Below are positions 1-13,200 of a stretch of 64,000 nucleotides of DNA, piece by piece. The position numbers and the translations under genes are program-made. The notes under the pieces are model-generated. The model had not been told where the DNA came from. It saw nothing but the letters and a program-made list of their open reading frames with translations, and made no database searches. Numbering within the stretch: position 1 is the stretch's first letter; every line of letters starts with the position of its first letter. The stretch covers positions 44,762,118-44,826,117 of the forward strand of contig OX453273.1 in the NCBI GenBank assembly GCA_949710005.1. Reading direction: 5' to 3'. The DNA is from Ricordea florida. Taxonomy: Eukaryota > Cnidaria > Anthozoa > Corallimorpharia > Ricordeidae.

Positions 1-286
1 TAAGGCATTATCATAAACAACAGGGTTACAGCACGCAAGATAAAGTATGGTGTTTAACGGCAATCAAGCCCACAGGTTTTCTATGAATATTTGAAAATGT
101 GCCATTTTACCATATCATTGAAAACGTTGATGGTTATGTTTGTTGTAGGATGCTGAGGAGGTATTTTTTTTTTGGTAAGCAAAACAGTTTACATCGGTAA
201 ATGTTACTACAGACCGTTTTATTTATTTTAAAAGAGGAAGTTTTGTTGTTATTAGTGATGAATTTAGTATTTTTCCTTTTATTCAG
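1..286. other. Intron or upstream flank of the first gene
   Basis: No exon is visible here on either strand. The stretch is AT-rich and ends in a pyrimidine tract and AG at 285-286 that serves as splice acceptor for the first exon seen, so it is probably the 3' part of an intron whose upstream exons lie outside the window. Confidence 0.6.
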
Positions 287-3200
287 GGAACATCTCCAGT
301 ATCCCCCTCAAATGCCTCTACAAAGAATGTGTCTGGTACTCCTGTTAATGCCACGCACTCAACAACAGCTGTGAAAGACAAGAAGTGTCATCAAGAACTA
401 GAGGTATATGTATAAAATATGAAATAAATGAATATATAATTATATGAATATATATTGCTACAAATTTTGAGGGAGGACCAGATATGAAAAAATGGTGATG
501 CTTTAGTACTTGTAAATGATATGGGAAAAAATAAACACAGCTCAAAGGCAATTGTTCAATTTGAAGTCTTGGGGCTATGTGAGTAAAAATGACTGCTGAT
601 AATATCTCTAGGATATTTTCAAATCAGGTCTGGTATAAATTAAAGAACACTTATAAAATAAACAAAAAAAATTGTTCTTGGTGGCAATTAATAGCTTACA
701 TTAAATTTTGGATTTTGCACAGATTGAGTAAGCCGTATATGCTAGTGTTTTAATTCTTCAGTATCAGTGCCATGGCAAATGCTTTTATTAATGAAAGTTA
801 GTTACACCCATTTCTCACTTATGTATTTTGAAATTCTAGTTGTTGAAGAAAGAGAATGATGAGCTTAAAGCAGAACTTCTGTTTATCAAGTAAGAAACAT
901 ATCCAAAATGCATGAATTTATGTTCCTGTAGTATAAATATTATAACTTTGTTCTCTATTAGTTTAATAATGAAGTTATTCCAGTGGTTAATGTATGTTTG
1001 ACTCCAAACAGATCATTATATCACCAGTTGGTGGAAGAAGTTCCATCAGAGAAATTTGATGAGCGAAGAGTCAATCTTCTGAAGTCACAGGTTATTCAGC
1101 TAGAGAGACAGGTAAAGCAATATTTCTAGTACTCTTTTTGTAGTGTTAGACTAAGAATAACAGTACATTGAGCAATAAACAAATTAGTCTTCACTACTAA
1201 TCAGTGTGACATCTAAAATTATTTACATATATGCACCATGATAGATGAAATGAAAAGACTCTCCATAACCTGTGCAAATTTTGATATACACTTTTGTTTC
1301 TCTAAGTGGTCTGTTATAACTTCTTTTGTTGTTCGATCATTAATTAAATTTTGTCAATCTTTTCAGTATTTTTCTGTCTGCCAACTTCATTTTTCTAAGA
1401 TATGTCTTGTAACTGTATTCATGTAACTATTACTTGTCACTGATGAGCTCTGCTATGCTCAGGTGGTTTGTATTGGTAAATCTATATGTTTGTGTGTTGG
1501 TTGTTAAAATGATGAAATGTTGAAAGGAAACTTTCAAATTTTGAAATTAAGGGTACTTTGAAAATATTGGTAGGTATACTGTAGAAAAATCAAATAGCTG
1601 GTTGTTACCAAGCATATTTGTGTCATTGTTATAAGCTGCATTTTTCTTCTGAAGCAAACATTTTTCATTCATTTCAGGTTCTTTTACAGTGTAACGCTTT
1701 GTCTTCTAGAGCCAATGTTCTTCTGGAAGTTGAAAACAGGCTATCAAAGATTAAGGAGACCTTGAGGTTTTAAATATATGTCCAGTAAAATAGTAGTCAG
1801 CAGCAGTGAATGCTTTGAACTTAGGTTTTATAGGACAGAATACTAAGGAATGCCTTTGTCTCTGGTTAATGTCTTGACTTTTCAAGTCCAAAACTTCTCT
1901 GTGAGATTAATGTACAGTAGTTGCAAAACTAACATATGCAGTGGTTTCATCAGTGAAATTTTCACGTAATAATCTGTGACATAAGAGGGAAACATTACTC
2001 TCATGGCATTCAATTTTGGTGAAGTTAGACTTGTGCAAAAAACTAACGCGTTTCCTTCTTTGCGCTCTTCTTGACTAGTGAAGCAAAGAGCCAGCCAGTT
2101 CTGGCAAAATCTAATTTCTCAAACCCAAGTGCCATGAAAAAACTGTAAATAAGAAAACATGACACCAACAAATTGAGGGCACAGGTTTGGTTGCACCCCA
2201 TTCAAAAATGTTTGTTAATTTGACCCATTTTTAATTTTCATGACCATTTAGCCATCACTTCATTACAATTTTGCTTTCAGAATACAGGTAATATACAAGT
2301 TTAAATTAGATTGAATTTGATTTTTTTCATACTGGAAATATTCTTAAAGCCAGAAGTATAGTGATAAATATTACTGACATCAACAATTTGTTGTTATTTT
2401 ATGATTTTTCTCAGAGGTGCTCTTGCCTCAACTGACATCTCAGATCATGTAACGCTGCCTCGGGATTATTTCAGTAATCTCACATCTGCCATTGATACAG
2501 CAACATTTGACTTGCATAAATCATCAAAGGTTACTTTTTTATGCTATTGTTAATTATTGATACTCTAAGGTCTGTAAGTACTGCAGCTGACCATATTTTC
2601 CCGTTTCAATTTTTGTTTTTCTTGTTGGAACATAAATCCATGTGGAAAGAAAACTGGTTCCAATTCAGTTATAATTAGGTGCTGATATTATAATTGTATT
2701 TTTTAATAACAATAAAGATATAAACTCCAATTAGTGGGATGGTCATCGATGGAATGCGTCGATGAGGAAAATAATAGTAATTTTTTCTTTTCTAAACAGA
2801 TATTTTACTGAAAACAGTCATTGGGTGCCTCTGTTATATTTAAGACAAATATAAGAGTTATTGAAAAGTAGGTCTTGCACTGAGGGAAAGGCAAGATTTA
2901 ATTTGATACAAAACTTAGCCTACCATCTTTACACTCTTAAATTAAAGGTTGTTGAATTGGACAACCTCTCCCTTCCTGCATTATTCATGGGCAGCTTCCT
3001 CAAGCAGTCAAAAGGAAGCTTTAATGCTGAGGTGACGCTGTTAGACATCTGTAGTGGAAAGATGGACCATTTAAACTTGAAGCATGTGGTAAGATCCTTG
3101 GCATATTCAGTTAATTCTTATTTCCTGGTCTGCACTAGAGAAGTCTTTTTTACAGACTACATGCATTTTGTCACACTTCACTTGAAACTTTAACTTAAAT

Positions 3201-6200
3201 AAATGTTATTATTGATTGAGTCAGATAAGCAATTTTAAGTTTTGTTTGTTTGTTTATTTTAAGTAAAAATAAGTAATTGATAATGTCAGGTTAACATATT
3301 AGAAAAAGGAAGAGTCCTGTTCTTTAAGGTTCTGTTTCCAAACATGAAGATTTCTCAGTTTGCAGTAATTTTGCAGAAACTTTTATTTGGAAATTAAAAT
3401 CCTCTATAAAAGCCCTTTCCTAACAAAAATACAAGTCATGTAGTTAAATTTAGACTGGTATAGCATTGGTATGAAACTGAAGCACAAAACATTGAATTTG
3501 TCTCTAAATGTTATTTTAATAATTTTTGTCTATTGTCTTGTTCAATTTTAGTTTTCTGTCTTCTCCTTTATATATATTTTTAAACAATTGCAGTAATTTA
3601 TCCAATGAGCTCGTATTTAGGCTATAACAGTGCTTTGCTTGCTTTTTTTTTAAATTTCTCTTCCTCAGTCAAGATTGGAATCCAAGCTCTGTAAATTGTA
3701 CAAGAATATGGTGTGTTTGAAAGAAACCCTTGCACACCAGTCGTCATCAGCAGTATTAACTAGTGACCATGTAGCACAGCCAGTCAGAGACAGATTAGGA
3801 GGTCATGTGACTACAGTGACTGACCTGCTAAAAGACTGCTGTGAAGACCTATTATCCTTGTCAGTTCTATACCCAGCTGCACCATGGGTAAGCACCATTG
3901 ATCCAGAACACATCAATGCACCTGCTATACAGCTGTTAAATCTTCTCCTTTGGCATCCTATCCACCCCTCCCCCGCACACCCCAATTTACCTTAAAGCTA
4001 TAATTTCTTTGAAAACACTGAGGCCTGGAGACTCTTGATACCCACGGCACCACTATTTTTGTTCCTCTCTGAACAAGTTTTCCAAAACTACAAAGCTCAT
4101 CTTGGACCATCTTGTCCACCTGAGAAGCTAGCATTCTCCCAATTTCCTGTCTCGATACACTGTCTAATTCTTCATCAATTGTAGACTCTTCAATTTCTTC
4201 AACCCTCATCGCATGTGGCACCACTGTGTTTTCCACAAATCTGATGTACTCCTCTGTAATATTTCAATTATCATTCTTTTTCTTATAGGCACTTTTTATA
4301 TTTACTTCATTTTAATTTAAAATGTATTAACTAGTAACTAATGGATCCAAATGGGCTTTGGCTTTAATTTTCTTGACTTTTCTATTAAGAGTTGTGACCA
4401 CTTTTTCTTGCAGCAATGGTGGTTACTTAAGAGAGAGTTGACTGTAGGTTGATTTTATTAATCAATAAGGCTTTTCATTGTTATTATCACTCATGTCTGA
4501 TGCCCATTACCTGATGATGCTTATGGAAAGATTTAGTGTCACAAATGTTAAGCAATGCAAGAATACCAACCTCCTCACAAAAGCACAAATGAGAAAAAAT
4601 ATACTTACAGAAGACTAGGCAAGCAGGCTTGTAACTTAAGATTTCATGTTGATAATTCCCCAAATCAATGGTACAGTAATGGCACAGACTGAAGTCCTTA
4701 GACGTAAACAACTAATGGTACGATACATGAGCTTTTTTCTTCAGAGGGTGGGGTGATTTAACTGATAAATTTAAGTATTAGTTAAACTTAATGCCAATAT
4801 TTCAAATACTCTATTGGCATTTGCCTTAGAGTAAGCCTACGTACTGTAGGAAAAAACACTTTCGAACAGATTAAGCTGATTGTATTGATCCTCTCACCAC
4901 CTTCTCATCTGCAAGTGTAATGTTTTTACCACTCCAGATATCACTTTCCCTTAAATTCACTTGTGCATTACCATCTAATATATCTGTGTATATCTAATAT
5001 GGATTTTCATTTCATTTTCATTTATTCACTGTACATTCTTGTACATGTATAGTATCTAATTCTTTGAATAACACTTTACATTGAATTTCGTTTTCAGCCT
5101 CCTTTACAGAAAGTAATCCACAAAGATCTAACTGAAGAAAGCATCATGTTGCACATGCCAGATGTGAATAGAAAGAAAAAGCTGGAGGTACAATGTACAT
5201 GTTATTTTTCTGCATTGAACCAATTATACCAAATCCAAAGAGTTGAATTTTCCTGGAGAGGAATTGGTGAACCAAGGTTTTTTTTAAGACATTACAAAGA
5301 TTAGTGTCATTGTTTCATATGAACTTTTGAATGTTACATGTCAGCCGACTGTAAATATTTTACATGCAGCACCTGGCCACTAAGTACACTTTCTGAATTA
5401 TGCTTTTTTACCTCAAATTTACTATTAATTTTTCAGATACAATCAGTAGTTCAAGCCCTGATGAAATCATTCAGCTTTTCAAAACACATGCTGTCTCTGG
5501 AGGTACCGGTATATTCTTTTGATCATTTTGATAAAATGTTTTTGTTGTATGAAATATTTAAGTAGGCACAGCTGCATATGTTATTTGCTTTGTTTAGATA
5601 ATAATAACTGCGTTTAATTGAAGGTGGACAAGTGCTACCCTTACCATTACCAGTGTATGCATATGTAAAAGGACAACAATAATATTTAATGACAATTAAA
5701 TAATAATTGAATAATGATAATATTCAATTTATAATTATTGCTGATAACTTCTCTGCCCTGTTGGAAAAAGTTGAATAAGTTTTTCCCCAGCTGCAGGATT
5801 TTTTTTTTATGATTCATGCTAGAGAAACAAGGGATAATCACTGCATCTCTGCTCTCCATAGACTGTACGTTTTACTAGTCACTGGGCCAAGTTGTTACTG
5901 ATTGACTATAAATTATCTTCTCTCTAGATTAAAATCCTGAAGGAAGAACTATCATTTCATCAAAAAGTTTATGAATGCCAAGTTGATTATGGTAAAGCAC
6001 TGTTGTCTGCAGTCAGGCAAGTCATAAAGCTGTTAAATAACTGTTAAAGGATCGTCATTGTTTATAATAACCAACACTTCCAAATTCCAACTTGACCATG
6101 AAACAGTGGACAAACAGCCACAACCTGTGCCACTTTAAAAACCTATTTATAATATATTTATTATTTATTATGATATTATTGTCATTCAATTTCCGTCATT

Positions 6201-8776
6201 GTTATTTCCATTGTGACAAATCATTGCCCTGAATTTTTTATTGCTTTAAACAGGGCCCTCCTAGTGTGGGGTGTAAGGGTTTGCCTAATATGGTTTTGCA
6301 TTATTTTTACTGCAGTTTTACAGTAATTTCTGACTGAAAGTATGATATTGTGGTTTTGCAAGACTTGGTGGTTTGTGGTTTTTTGAAATTTTAGGTTGCA
6401 GTTATCAGTGAAAATATTCATGCCTTGTTGTATTTCCACTATTTTTACATCCCTGTAGCAGTGGATTCTACCGATGGTGGTTGTCTTGTTGAAATTACTT
6501 TATCAGGTAATTAATACAAACCAAAAATGTTTTCTTTGGGCCACAGTGAAGCATACAGAGAATTTGAGTCAAACTTGAAAGAGTTGCTTTGTAAGCCATT
6601 ACAAGGTGAGTTCATTATCTTTAAGTTTCATAAGTTCTGTTATTACATTTTATTTTAAACTGAATTTCCCTATTTTTCATATTTAACAGGGTTCTTTACA
6701 TAAGAGAGTTTGTGAAGAAATATCTAATGTGAATGTGATGCTCAAAGGACTCCCAGCTAAAACACTTTATTTGTTGCTTCCTTTACTTGTTCCTTATTAA
6801 AATCATTAGCAACGATCATGATGATTTCTTTTCCAGAAGCTGAATGTAACATTTGATGCAAGTTTGCAACACCATGAGAATCAGAAGTTGATTCTTATTT
6901 TTTTCACTGATAGTGTATGAAAGAAACCTGTGGATTTTAGAGAAAATTAGTATTTCTTGCTAGTAATTCTGATCAATCTTTATTGTTGAGTATTGAATTC
7001 ACTTTCCGGAATATAATATTATATAAAGAAAGTTCCATTTAATTTCCAGTCTTTGACTCTGTCCCTATCTTTTTGACCAATAACTTTAGCAAAGTAACAT
7101 ATTATTTTCCATGGATTCACCTGCTTGACAATTATTTTGTATTATTTTACAACCAACAAATGACTGTAGTAGTGGGGTCCTTTTAGATGTCCTTAGGGCC
7201 TATGATGAACTGAAGGATGAAGCCTCAGAAGATGGCTTAAGAAACTTTCTTGTAAAATTTAAAGACCATGCTGGCCAGGTATTATAAGTTCATGTTACAA
7301 TTATTACCTATAGTGGAATATACAGTAGCTGTAGGCTTACAGTGTTGTTTCTTCTTCTTTACAATTAAGTTACTTCTCACTTCACTGTCTTTGTACTACC
7401 TGGTCCATAAATGAGTAATACAATGTAGATGATATTTTCAACTGAGAAAAAAGCTGAAAACCACTTACGTTACAGGAGCCTACCTCAAAATTATAATAAT
7501 TATTATTAATATAGTTATATTATTTCCATTATTAAAAGATTATTATGGATAATCTTTTCCCATTCTCTATTTTTGTAGTTTTTACTGAATCATTTCAAGT
7601 GGTTATTTCGTGAATTTTTCAGTAGTTATGATTTTGTAAATAATGGAATCTAATCTTATGTATTTAAAAAAAATAGAATTTCAGTAGGTCACTTATACTT
7701 ATTTGGTACCATTCTCATTTTTACATACATTTTTGTAACTGTCACAGGAAAAAAGGTTTTATAGGAATTCCTTAAATTTTATTTCTGACAGCTGTTAGAT
7801 GCTTTGCAGTCTCTTGATTCCCATAAACAGGAACAAAGTGAAGGTATATTGTAAAGAAAATTCTCTCTAATAATTATTTTAATTGTTCATTCTACCACAA
7901 ATCCTGTGCAGGTTTAAAAAGTAATTAAGTCAGTTACACCTCAGAAATTGCTGGAAACCATTAACAGGAATAGCTGACTCTCCGCAGACAAAGATAGTTT
8001 GATTTTACAGTTTTGATACAAACAAGGTTATCATTAAAAAGTTCTATTGCCTTTCCTTGGTGCTCAAGTGCTAGGTTTGAAGATGGGAATTTCAAGCATC
8101 ACTCATCATCTTCAAATGTGGTATCCATTGCTATTTATTCCAATGAACTTATCTTTTGTTCAACTGTTAGTACTATTATATTACAGTATTGTTCACGATA
8201 CCTCAGGCAAATTTGCAAGATAGGACTCAAACCTGTATGACCTTCTGAATATACTGGTTCAGATGCTAAACAACTGAGATATTGGTGAATTAATTGTGAA
8301 AGAAAGGACACTGGACTAGATTACTTCAATTAACAAAGTATTTGAATGCCAATGTTAATGAGCATGCCACAGGTATTTGAGTGTTGTGAGGAAGAAACCT
8401 GTTTGATATTTTCTCCTTGGAAAGTCATTGAAAATTCCAAGAGAAGGGTCTCTCATCCCAAACCTAAGATGAAATTTCTTGTGACTTTGGTATGAATAGC
8501 AAGTTTCAGGATCTCAGATAGTTGTAGGAATGCCCTGTTTATAGTCCCCAATCCCATTTGACTGTTATCATGATGATATAACTGCCTAATTCTTTGTCTT
8601 TTTTGTGGTTTTAAGGGCCGTCTGTGCTGTCACAATTTCATACACATTTTCTGGATAATCTCCATTCTCTTACAAGGCAATGTGTGGCAAACCGAGACAT
8701 GCTCATGTCACAGCTGTTAGGCTTTAAGGACACAAGGCTGAATGAGTCAGCAACTCTTGCAGACATTGGGACATAA
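287..8776 (+). CDS. Unrecognised coiled-coil protein, 14 exons, 5'-partial
   Basis: Fourteen exons splice in frame: 287-403, 840-889, 1012-1111, 1678-1766, 2415-2529, 2948-3088, 3669-3887, 5098-5187, 5437-5502, 5928-6016, 6547-6605, 7187-7278, 7792-7843 and 8616-8776, where a TAA stop closes the gene. They total 1,440 nt, or 479 residues, without a start codon, so the gene begins upstream. The first exon is rich in Ser, Thr and Pro. Exons 2-4 are strongly charged with heptad-like spacing (LLKKENDELKAELLFIK and following), as in a coiled coil. Later exons are mostly helical and rich in Leu, Lys and Glu. I see no catalytic motif, signal peptide or membrane segment. The pattern suits a centrosomal, cytoskeletal or adaptor coiled-coil protein, but that is only inference and I cannot name a family. 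One intron uses a GC donor. The exon 6 acceptor has a weak pyrimidine tract and is the least certain border. Confidence 0.75.
3958..4255 (-). mobile_element. Ty3/gypsy-like pol fragment (relic) in an intron
   Basis: On the minus strand an open stretch of about 95 codons reads EEYIRFVENTVVPHAM, later GTKIVVP. This resembles the linker between RNase H and integrase in Ty3/gypsy retrotransposons of invertebrates, where a conserved V..AVPKAM-like segment is followed by a G..IVVP segment. No reverse transcriptase, protease or LTR is seen next to it, so it is a short dead fragment inside the intron 3888-5097. The family call rests on pattern memory and is tentative. Confidence 0.4.
6017..6546 (+). 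other. GC-AG intron in the coiled-coil gene
   Basis: The exon ending at 6016 is followed by GCAAGT instead of GTAAGT, and the next exon starts after CCACAG at 6546. Only this join keeps the frame: AG plus T gives Ser, then EAYREF. AG|GCAAGT is the known consensus of the minor GC-AG class handled by the major spliceosome. Confidence 0.7.
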
Positions 8777-8825
8777 GAACAAGTGATTATTAGAATTATT
8801 TCCTATTACAAGTTTACAACTTCAG

Positions 8826-9310
8826 TAGGGACTGGTTGTGTAGTGGTTAGCATGTTGAACTTCTAAGTTGGAGGTCTGGAGTTCGAGCCCTGGTGATGGC
8901 ACTGTGTAGTTTCCTTAGACAAGAAACTTAACTGCACTCCATTTCTCTCCACCCAGGGCCGGGTTGTTTGAAGCAGGGTTAGTGCAAAATTTAAATGCAG
9001 ATATGGGAGCTTAAAAAGCACATTTCAGTATAATTCTTTTTAAATACAATTTGATGATCATATGCTCCGAAAATGGTTTTTTACAAGAGGAAAAAAAACA
9101 GGTTAAAATTTAACCCTAAGTTAGTGCGAATCAGCCTTCGAACATCTTGCCCCAGGTGTATAAATGAGAACCAGCAATATAATGCTTGGGGTAGCTCTGC
9201 ATTGGATAGGATTTCATCCAGAGGAAAGTACATGTAGCAAACCTCCCAGGTGCTTCATGCTACTGAAACTGGGATAAGCTCCAACTGGTTGTCTTTCAGG
9301 CTCATGGACC
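8826..9310 (+). repeat. tRNA-derived SINE with a nested insertion
   Basis: The head carries a Pol III A-box-like stretch (TAGTGGTTAGCATG) and a B box (GAGTTCGAGCC) about 40 bases apart, as in tRNA-derived SINEs. The tail (9154-9310) contains CAGGTGCTTCATGCTACTG and GGGATAAGCTCCA, which reappear inverted in the copy at 15985-16262. The element is split by the insertion at 8956-9153. Confidence 0.7.
8956..9153. mobile_element. MITE-like insertion inside the SINE
   Basis: The ends are diverged inverted repeats: GGGCCGGGTTGTTTGAAGC at the left, and at the right the reverse complement reads GGGGCAAGATGTTCGAAGGC. The ~200-bp body has no coding capacity. Removing it brings head and tail of the SINE together, which supports a nested insertion. 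Confidence 0.55.
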
Positions 9311-9412
9311 TTCACCTTTTTGCAAACAGCTTGAAGGACACACTCCACTGAAAGTGAAGTGGGCAAAGTGATAAAAAACCCACACGGCTTGGAAACCCAA
9401 GGGCTTTAAATA

Positions 9413-10251
9413 TTTTATTTCTGTTTCAATTATGCACTTTCTGTAAAGTACAGAATACTACTAAAAAAGTAGCATTTTTAGATGCCATTCATGATTAATT
9501 CAAACATTTACACATTCCTTAATGTTCTCAAAAGAAACAGAACTATGACAAATTTCTACTGTTGTAAAAGCATCTCACTTGGAATAAATTAGCCTGGCAA
9601 CATATGGAAATTTGCATAAAATATGATATTAGATGTTACAAGCAGCAAACAACCTCAGCCTGATGAAAGTACATTTTAAAAATGTTAGTATATCCCTTTA
9701 AGCCCCAATATCAATATTCATTTTCTAACTGTTCTTATATATTAATTTTGTTATGGTACTAGCGAGGAGAATTTGTTTAAATATATCAATAGCTCTTTTT
9801 TTGTGATCACTTTTGTTATTCTCATAACATGAATGGTTGTTGAGCAGTGAATATTATAACACGAAATTGGATACTGGTCACTTTTGGGACTTAAAGGGAT
9901 ATACAAACTCAGCAACCTTGGCATTTTGAGCAATCTGATTGGCTCACTATCTCGGGACATAAAACATTATCCACCTCCTATGAGGTAAATAGTGCCAGGG
10001 GGTTCTGGGTTAAATCCTTGTGTGAGCAAGTTTTGGTCAAAGAAGGAAAGAATAGCCAGCATCAATTCTGCTTTACAGCTTTTTCCGAGAGATGTGACTG
10101 AGGTTGCTTCATTGGTATAATATACTAAAACAATTATTCTCTTCAATCTTGGTGAATAGTGGCTTCAGGAATATTTACCTCTCTCCTTCTCAGCTTGGTA
10201 AAATAATGTTCCGCCAATATTCACCTCGATTTGAGAGAATAACAGCATTGT
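9413..10251 (-). other. Probable 3' UTR of the FKBP gene
   Basis: No coding exon is seen. A minus-strand AATAAA lies near 9413-9419 (TTTATT on the plus strand) and could end the FKBP transcript about 830 bases past its stop codon. The exact cleavage site cannot be read from sequence. Confidence 0.4.
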
Positions 10252-13200
10252 TTAGTACTGCTTTAATTTCACTAGTTGAATCTCAAATTCCAAATTGCTA
10301 TTTGGTGGAATTGGCCCTGTCTTTTCACTTCCATACCTGAGCAAGAATGATAATAAAATAACATTAGAGACTGGCAAAAGTACATGTGAAAAGAATTCAA
10401 ACAATAGACCTTAGGGAAATGAAAGTGTTTGCAGTAATATGGTTTTGCAAGACAAAGCAGTTTGCATATTTTCTAATTTTCAAGTTGTGGTAATTGGTTA
10501 AAATATGCAGACCTTGTTACGATTCCACCAATTTCACTTGGACCCTTATGCTTTTGGTTTTACTACATGATTGCGGTATTCTTACTTTTGTCCGTGCCGT
10601 TTTGGGGCAATTGGACCCCTCTTACTGCCCCCTGAGAGATGGAATAGGAAACTCCCTTTCCTCCTTCCAGATTTAAGACCATAAAGTATAAAGATGGAGA
10701 AAGAAGAAAAAGAGAAAATATAAAATTGTTTTAAAGCAAACCAAAATAGAAGCACTCTGAGTGGTCTTAAATTTACAGCTGTATGGGAGCTGCCAGGAAA
10801 TGTTACAATCCTTGTATTTTGCTCTCAAATTAACAGAAATAAAATGCATCATTTTAATAAGAAACAAGTTTTGTAGTGACATTCAGTTAACCTGAACTGA
10901 AAAGAACAGTTCAGTAGTAGCTGCAATACAAAATAATTTGTTTACATGTATTTGTTTGAAACATCACGATTCTCATCAAAGTGTTGTGTGACAAATGAAT
11001 AAGTTTATATTACAACTGCATCACCCATAGTGAATAATATATTCCAAAACAACAGCTCTTTACTTACCCTTGTGATGGTGGTACTTTCAGCTTTCTTTTA
11101 CCACCTACTTGCATACCTGGGTAGGGACAAAATTTCATTTGTTACTCTATACAGTACAGTAAACTATTATTCTTTCCTCCAAAACAGGTTACAGCATGTG
11201 TGTCCTTTTAAATTACCCAATACTGTATTTGTGGGTATTACCCGTACATGAAGGGTAACTGTAATTATTTAGCACGGTAAGGCCAGTAAATTCAGAAGGA
11301 AGTTTGGAAAAAAAATTGTAGCCTGCCTTCCAAAGGATCTAAAAAACTTTGACCCTCCCCTTAACCATTAAAAGAAATTGTGACTCTCGCCAAGGGCAAA
11401 ACAATAAAACAGGTGGTTGTTAAAAATTATAACATTAAGTGTTTCCGCCAAGATGTATCATCCATGTTGCTCCTGGTAACTTCGTGTTCCATTTTGTTAA
11501 TTTGTACACACTTTGTACTTTGAAACAAATACAGTTATACTGGAAATAGGTGCATGTCACTCAAATCAATAGAAATCTGAGTTCAAAGACTTGAGGTAAT
11601 TACAGCTGTATAAAAAAATCATTCACCCCCCCCCCCCCCCGCTAAGAGTTTCCTAAATTTTTGCTCAAACTTCTAATTACATTTGCCTCACCTTATAAAA
11701 AAACATGCATATTGACACCTTTTTCACATGTAGAACACTAAAAAATACTCTACATGTACCTTCAACACCTAGATCCCATCCTCTGATAACCTCCCCAGCA
11801 CCAAGTCTAAAGCTGAATGGTTTTCCACTTAAGCAGGCTTCAAATTGCTTTTTGTTCTTTGATAAAGTGCCTTTGTAGTACACACTGACCTGATGATAAA
11901 ATACAAAACAAGGCAGTGCAAAACATTCTACAATCATGCATTCACAATAATACCATAATAATTACTATACAGTTCAATTCTAAATCAAACTTTGTTTGTA
12001 TTCTAGTAGGTACCTTGTTCAAACCTCATTGAATGGCCTGTCATGTACAAACTTACTAACTTCTAAGTGCTTTATAACATTTGTTCCAAACTGCACTTGA
12101 AATCATTTGATCACCTGTTAATAAAATACTTGCAACAATTGATTTCAAATTTCTGCAGTCAATTTCAACTTTTTGCTCTCAATCTTAACTTTCTGCACTG
12201 TTTGAGTTTAATTGATGTGCCCTCAGTTAATCAGCATGTTGAAATCTCTGCTTGTATGTTATTACTGGTATTACATAGTTACATACATATATACATTACA
12301 ATGTATAAGTAATAACTAAGCTTGAAAATTGATTACAGGTGTAGATTAAAGTGTATAATGTTGGCAAGTGGAAACATCTGAGCCCATGCCAACCTACCTT
12401 GTATCCTTTCTTAGCAATCTTTCCTTGTCCCTTTGTAATGTCTTCAACTTCAGTTCCTCCTGGCAGTTTTCTCTATTTGACATTGACAAAAAAATATGAT
12501 GAATCCAATCACTTCCACCTACACCTGTATACATTTTCTTCATCATATCTTTTTAAAGAGGATAATACATGGTGGAGAGAAGACATGAATTTTATGTTCT
12601 CGTAGCAAAGAACAGTACCTCACAAGTGAGTGCAGTAAACAAGAGAGATATTGCTCAAGATTGCCATGAGAATATAAAATTAATTTCTTCAAGCTAACGG
12701 GTAATTTTCATTTTATTATATAGACAAAAACACATTAAGATGTTCATTTGTTCAGCTTTGTACACAGACTGAATCCTGCAATGATGATAGGGACAATTTG
12801 AAAAATACGCTACTACAGACCTGGATGTAGTTTTGTATTAGTTTTATGAATGGTGTAATTCCTAGTAAAACACTCATGTCTATATAACAAATGGTAATAT
12901 TCACATAGAAAATTCACTTTCTTATTTTATTATTATTGTTCAGATCCTACTGAACTAAACAGTTACAATAAAGGTAATACCTATGTACACATAGGGTATA
13001 ATGCTGTCAAAAAGTACCAATGGAAGCTAATCTACATTGTCGCTAGACAGCAGATAAATACCGTATTTATTCACTTATAAGACGCACCATTTTTACGAGA
13101 AAATATACTAGTTCGATTAAAATCTGCTCAAAACTTGTGGTGCGTCTTAATGATTGACGTCGCAATTAGTAACAAGCATTGCAATTAGTAACTTATAGTT

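Noticed and set aside
1438..1490. Hammerhead ribozyme core (CTGATGAG at ~1439)
   Set aside because: No GAAA partner or third stem at the proper distance.
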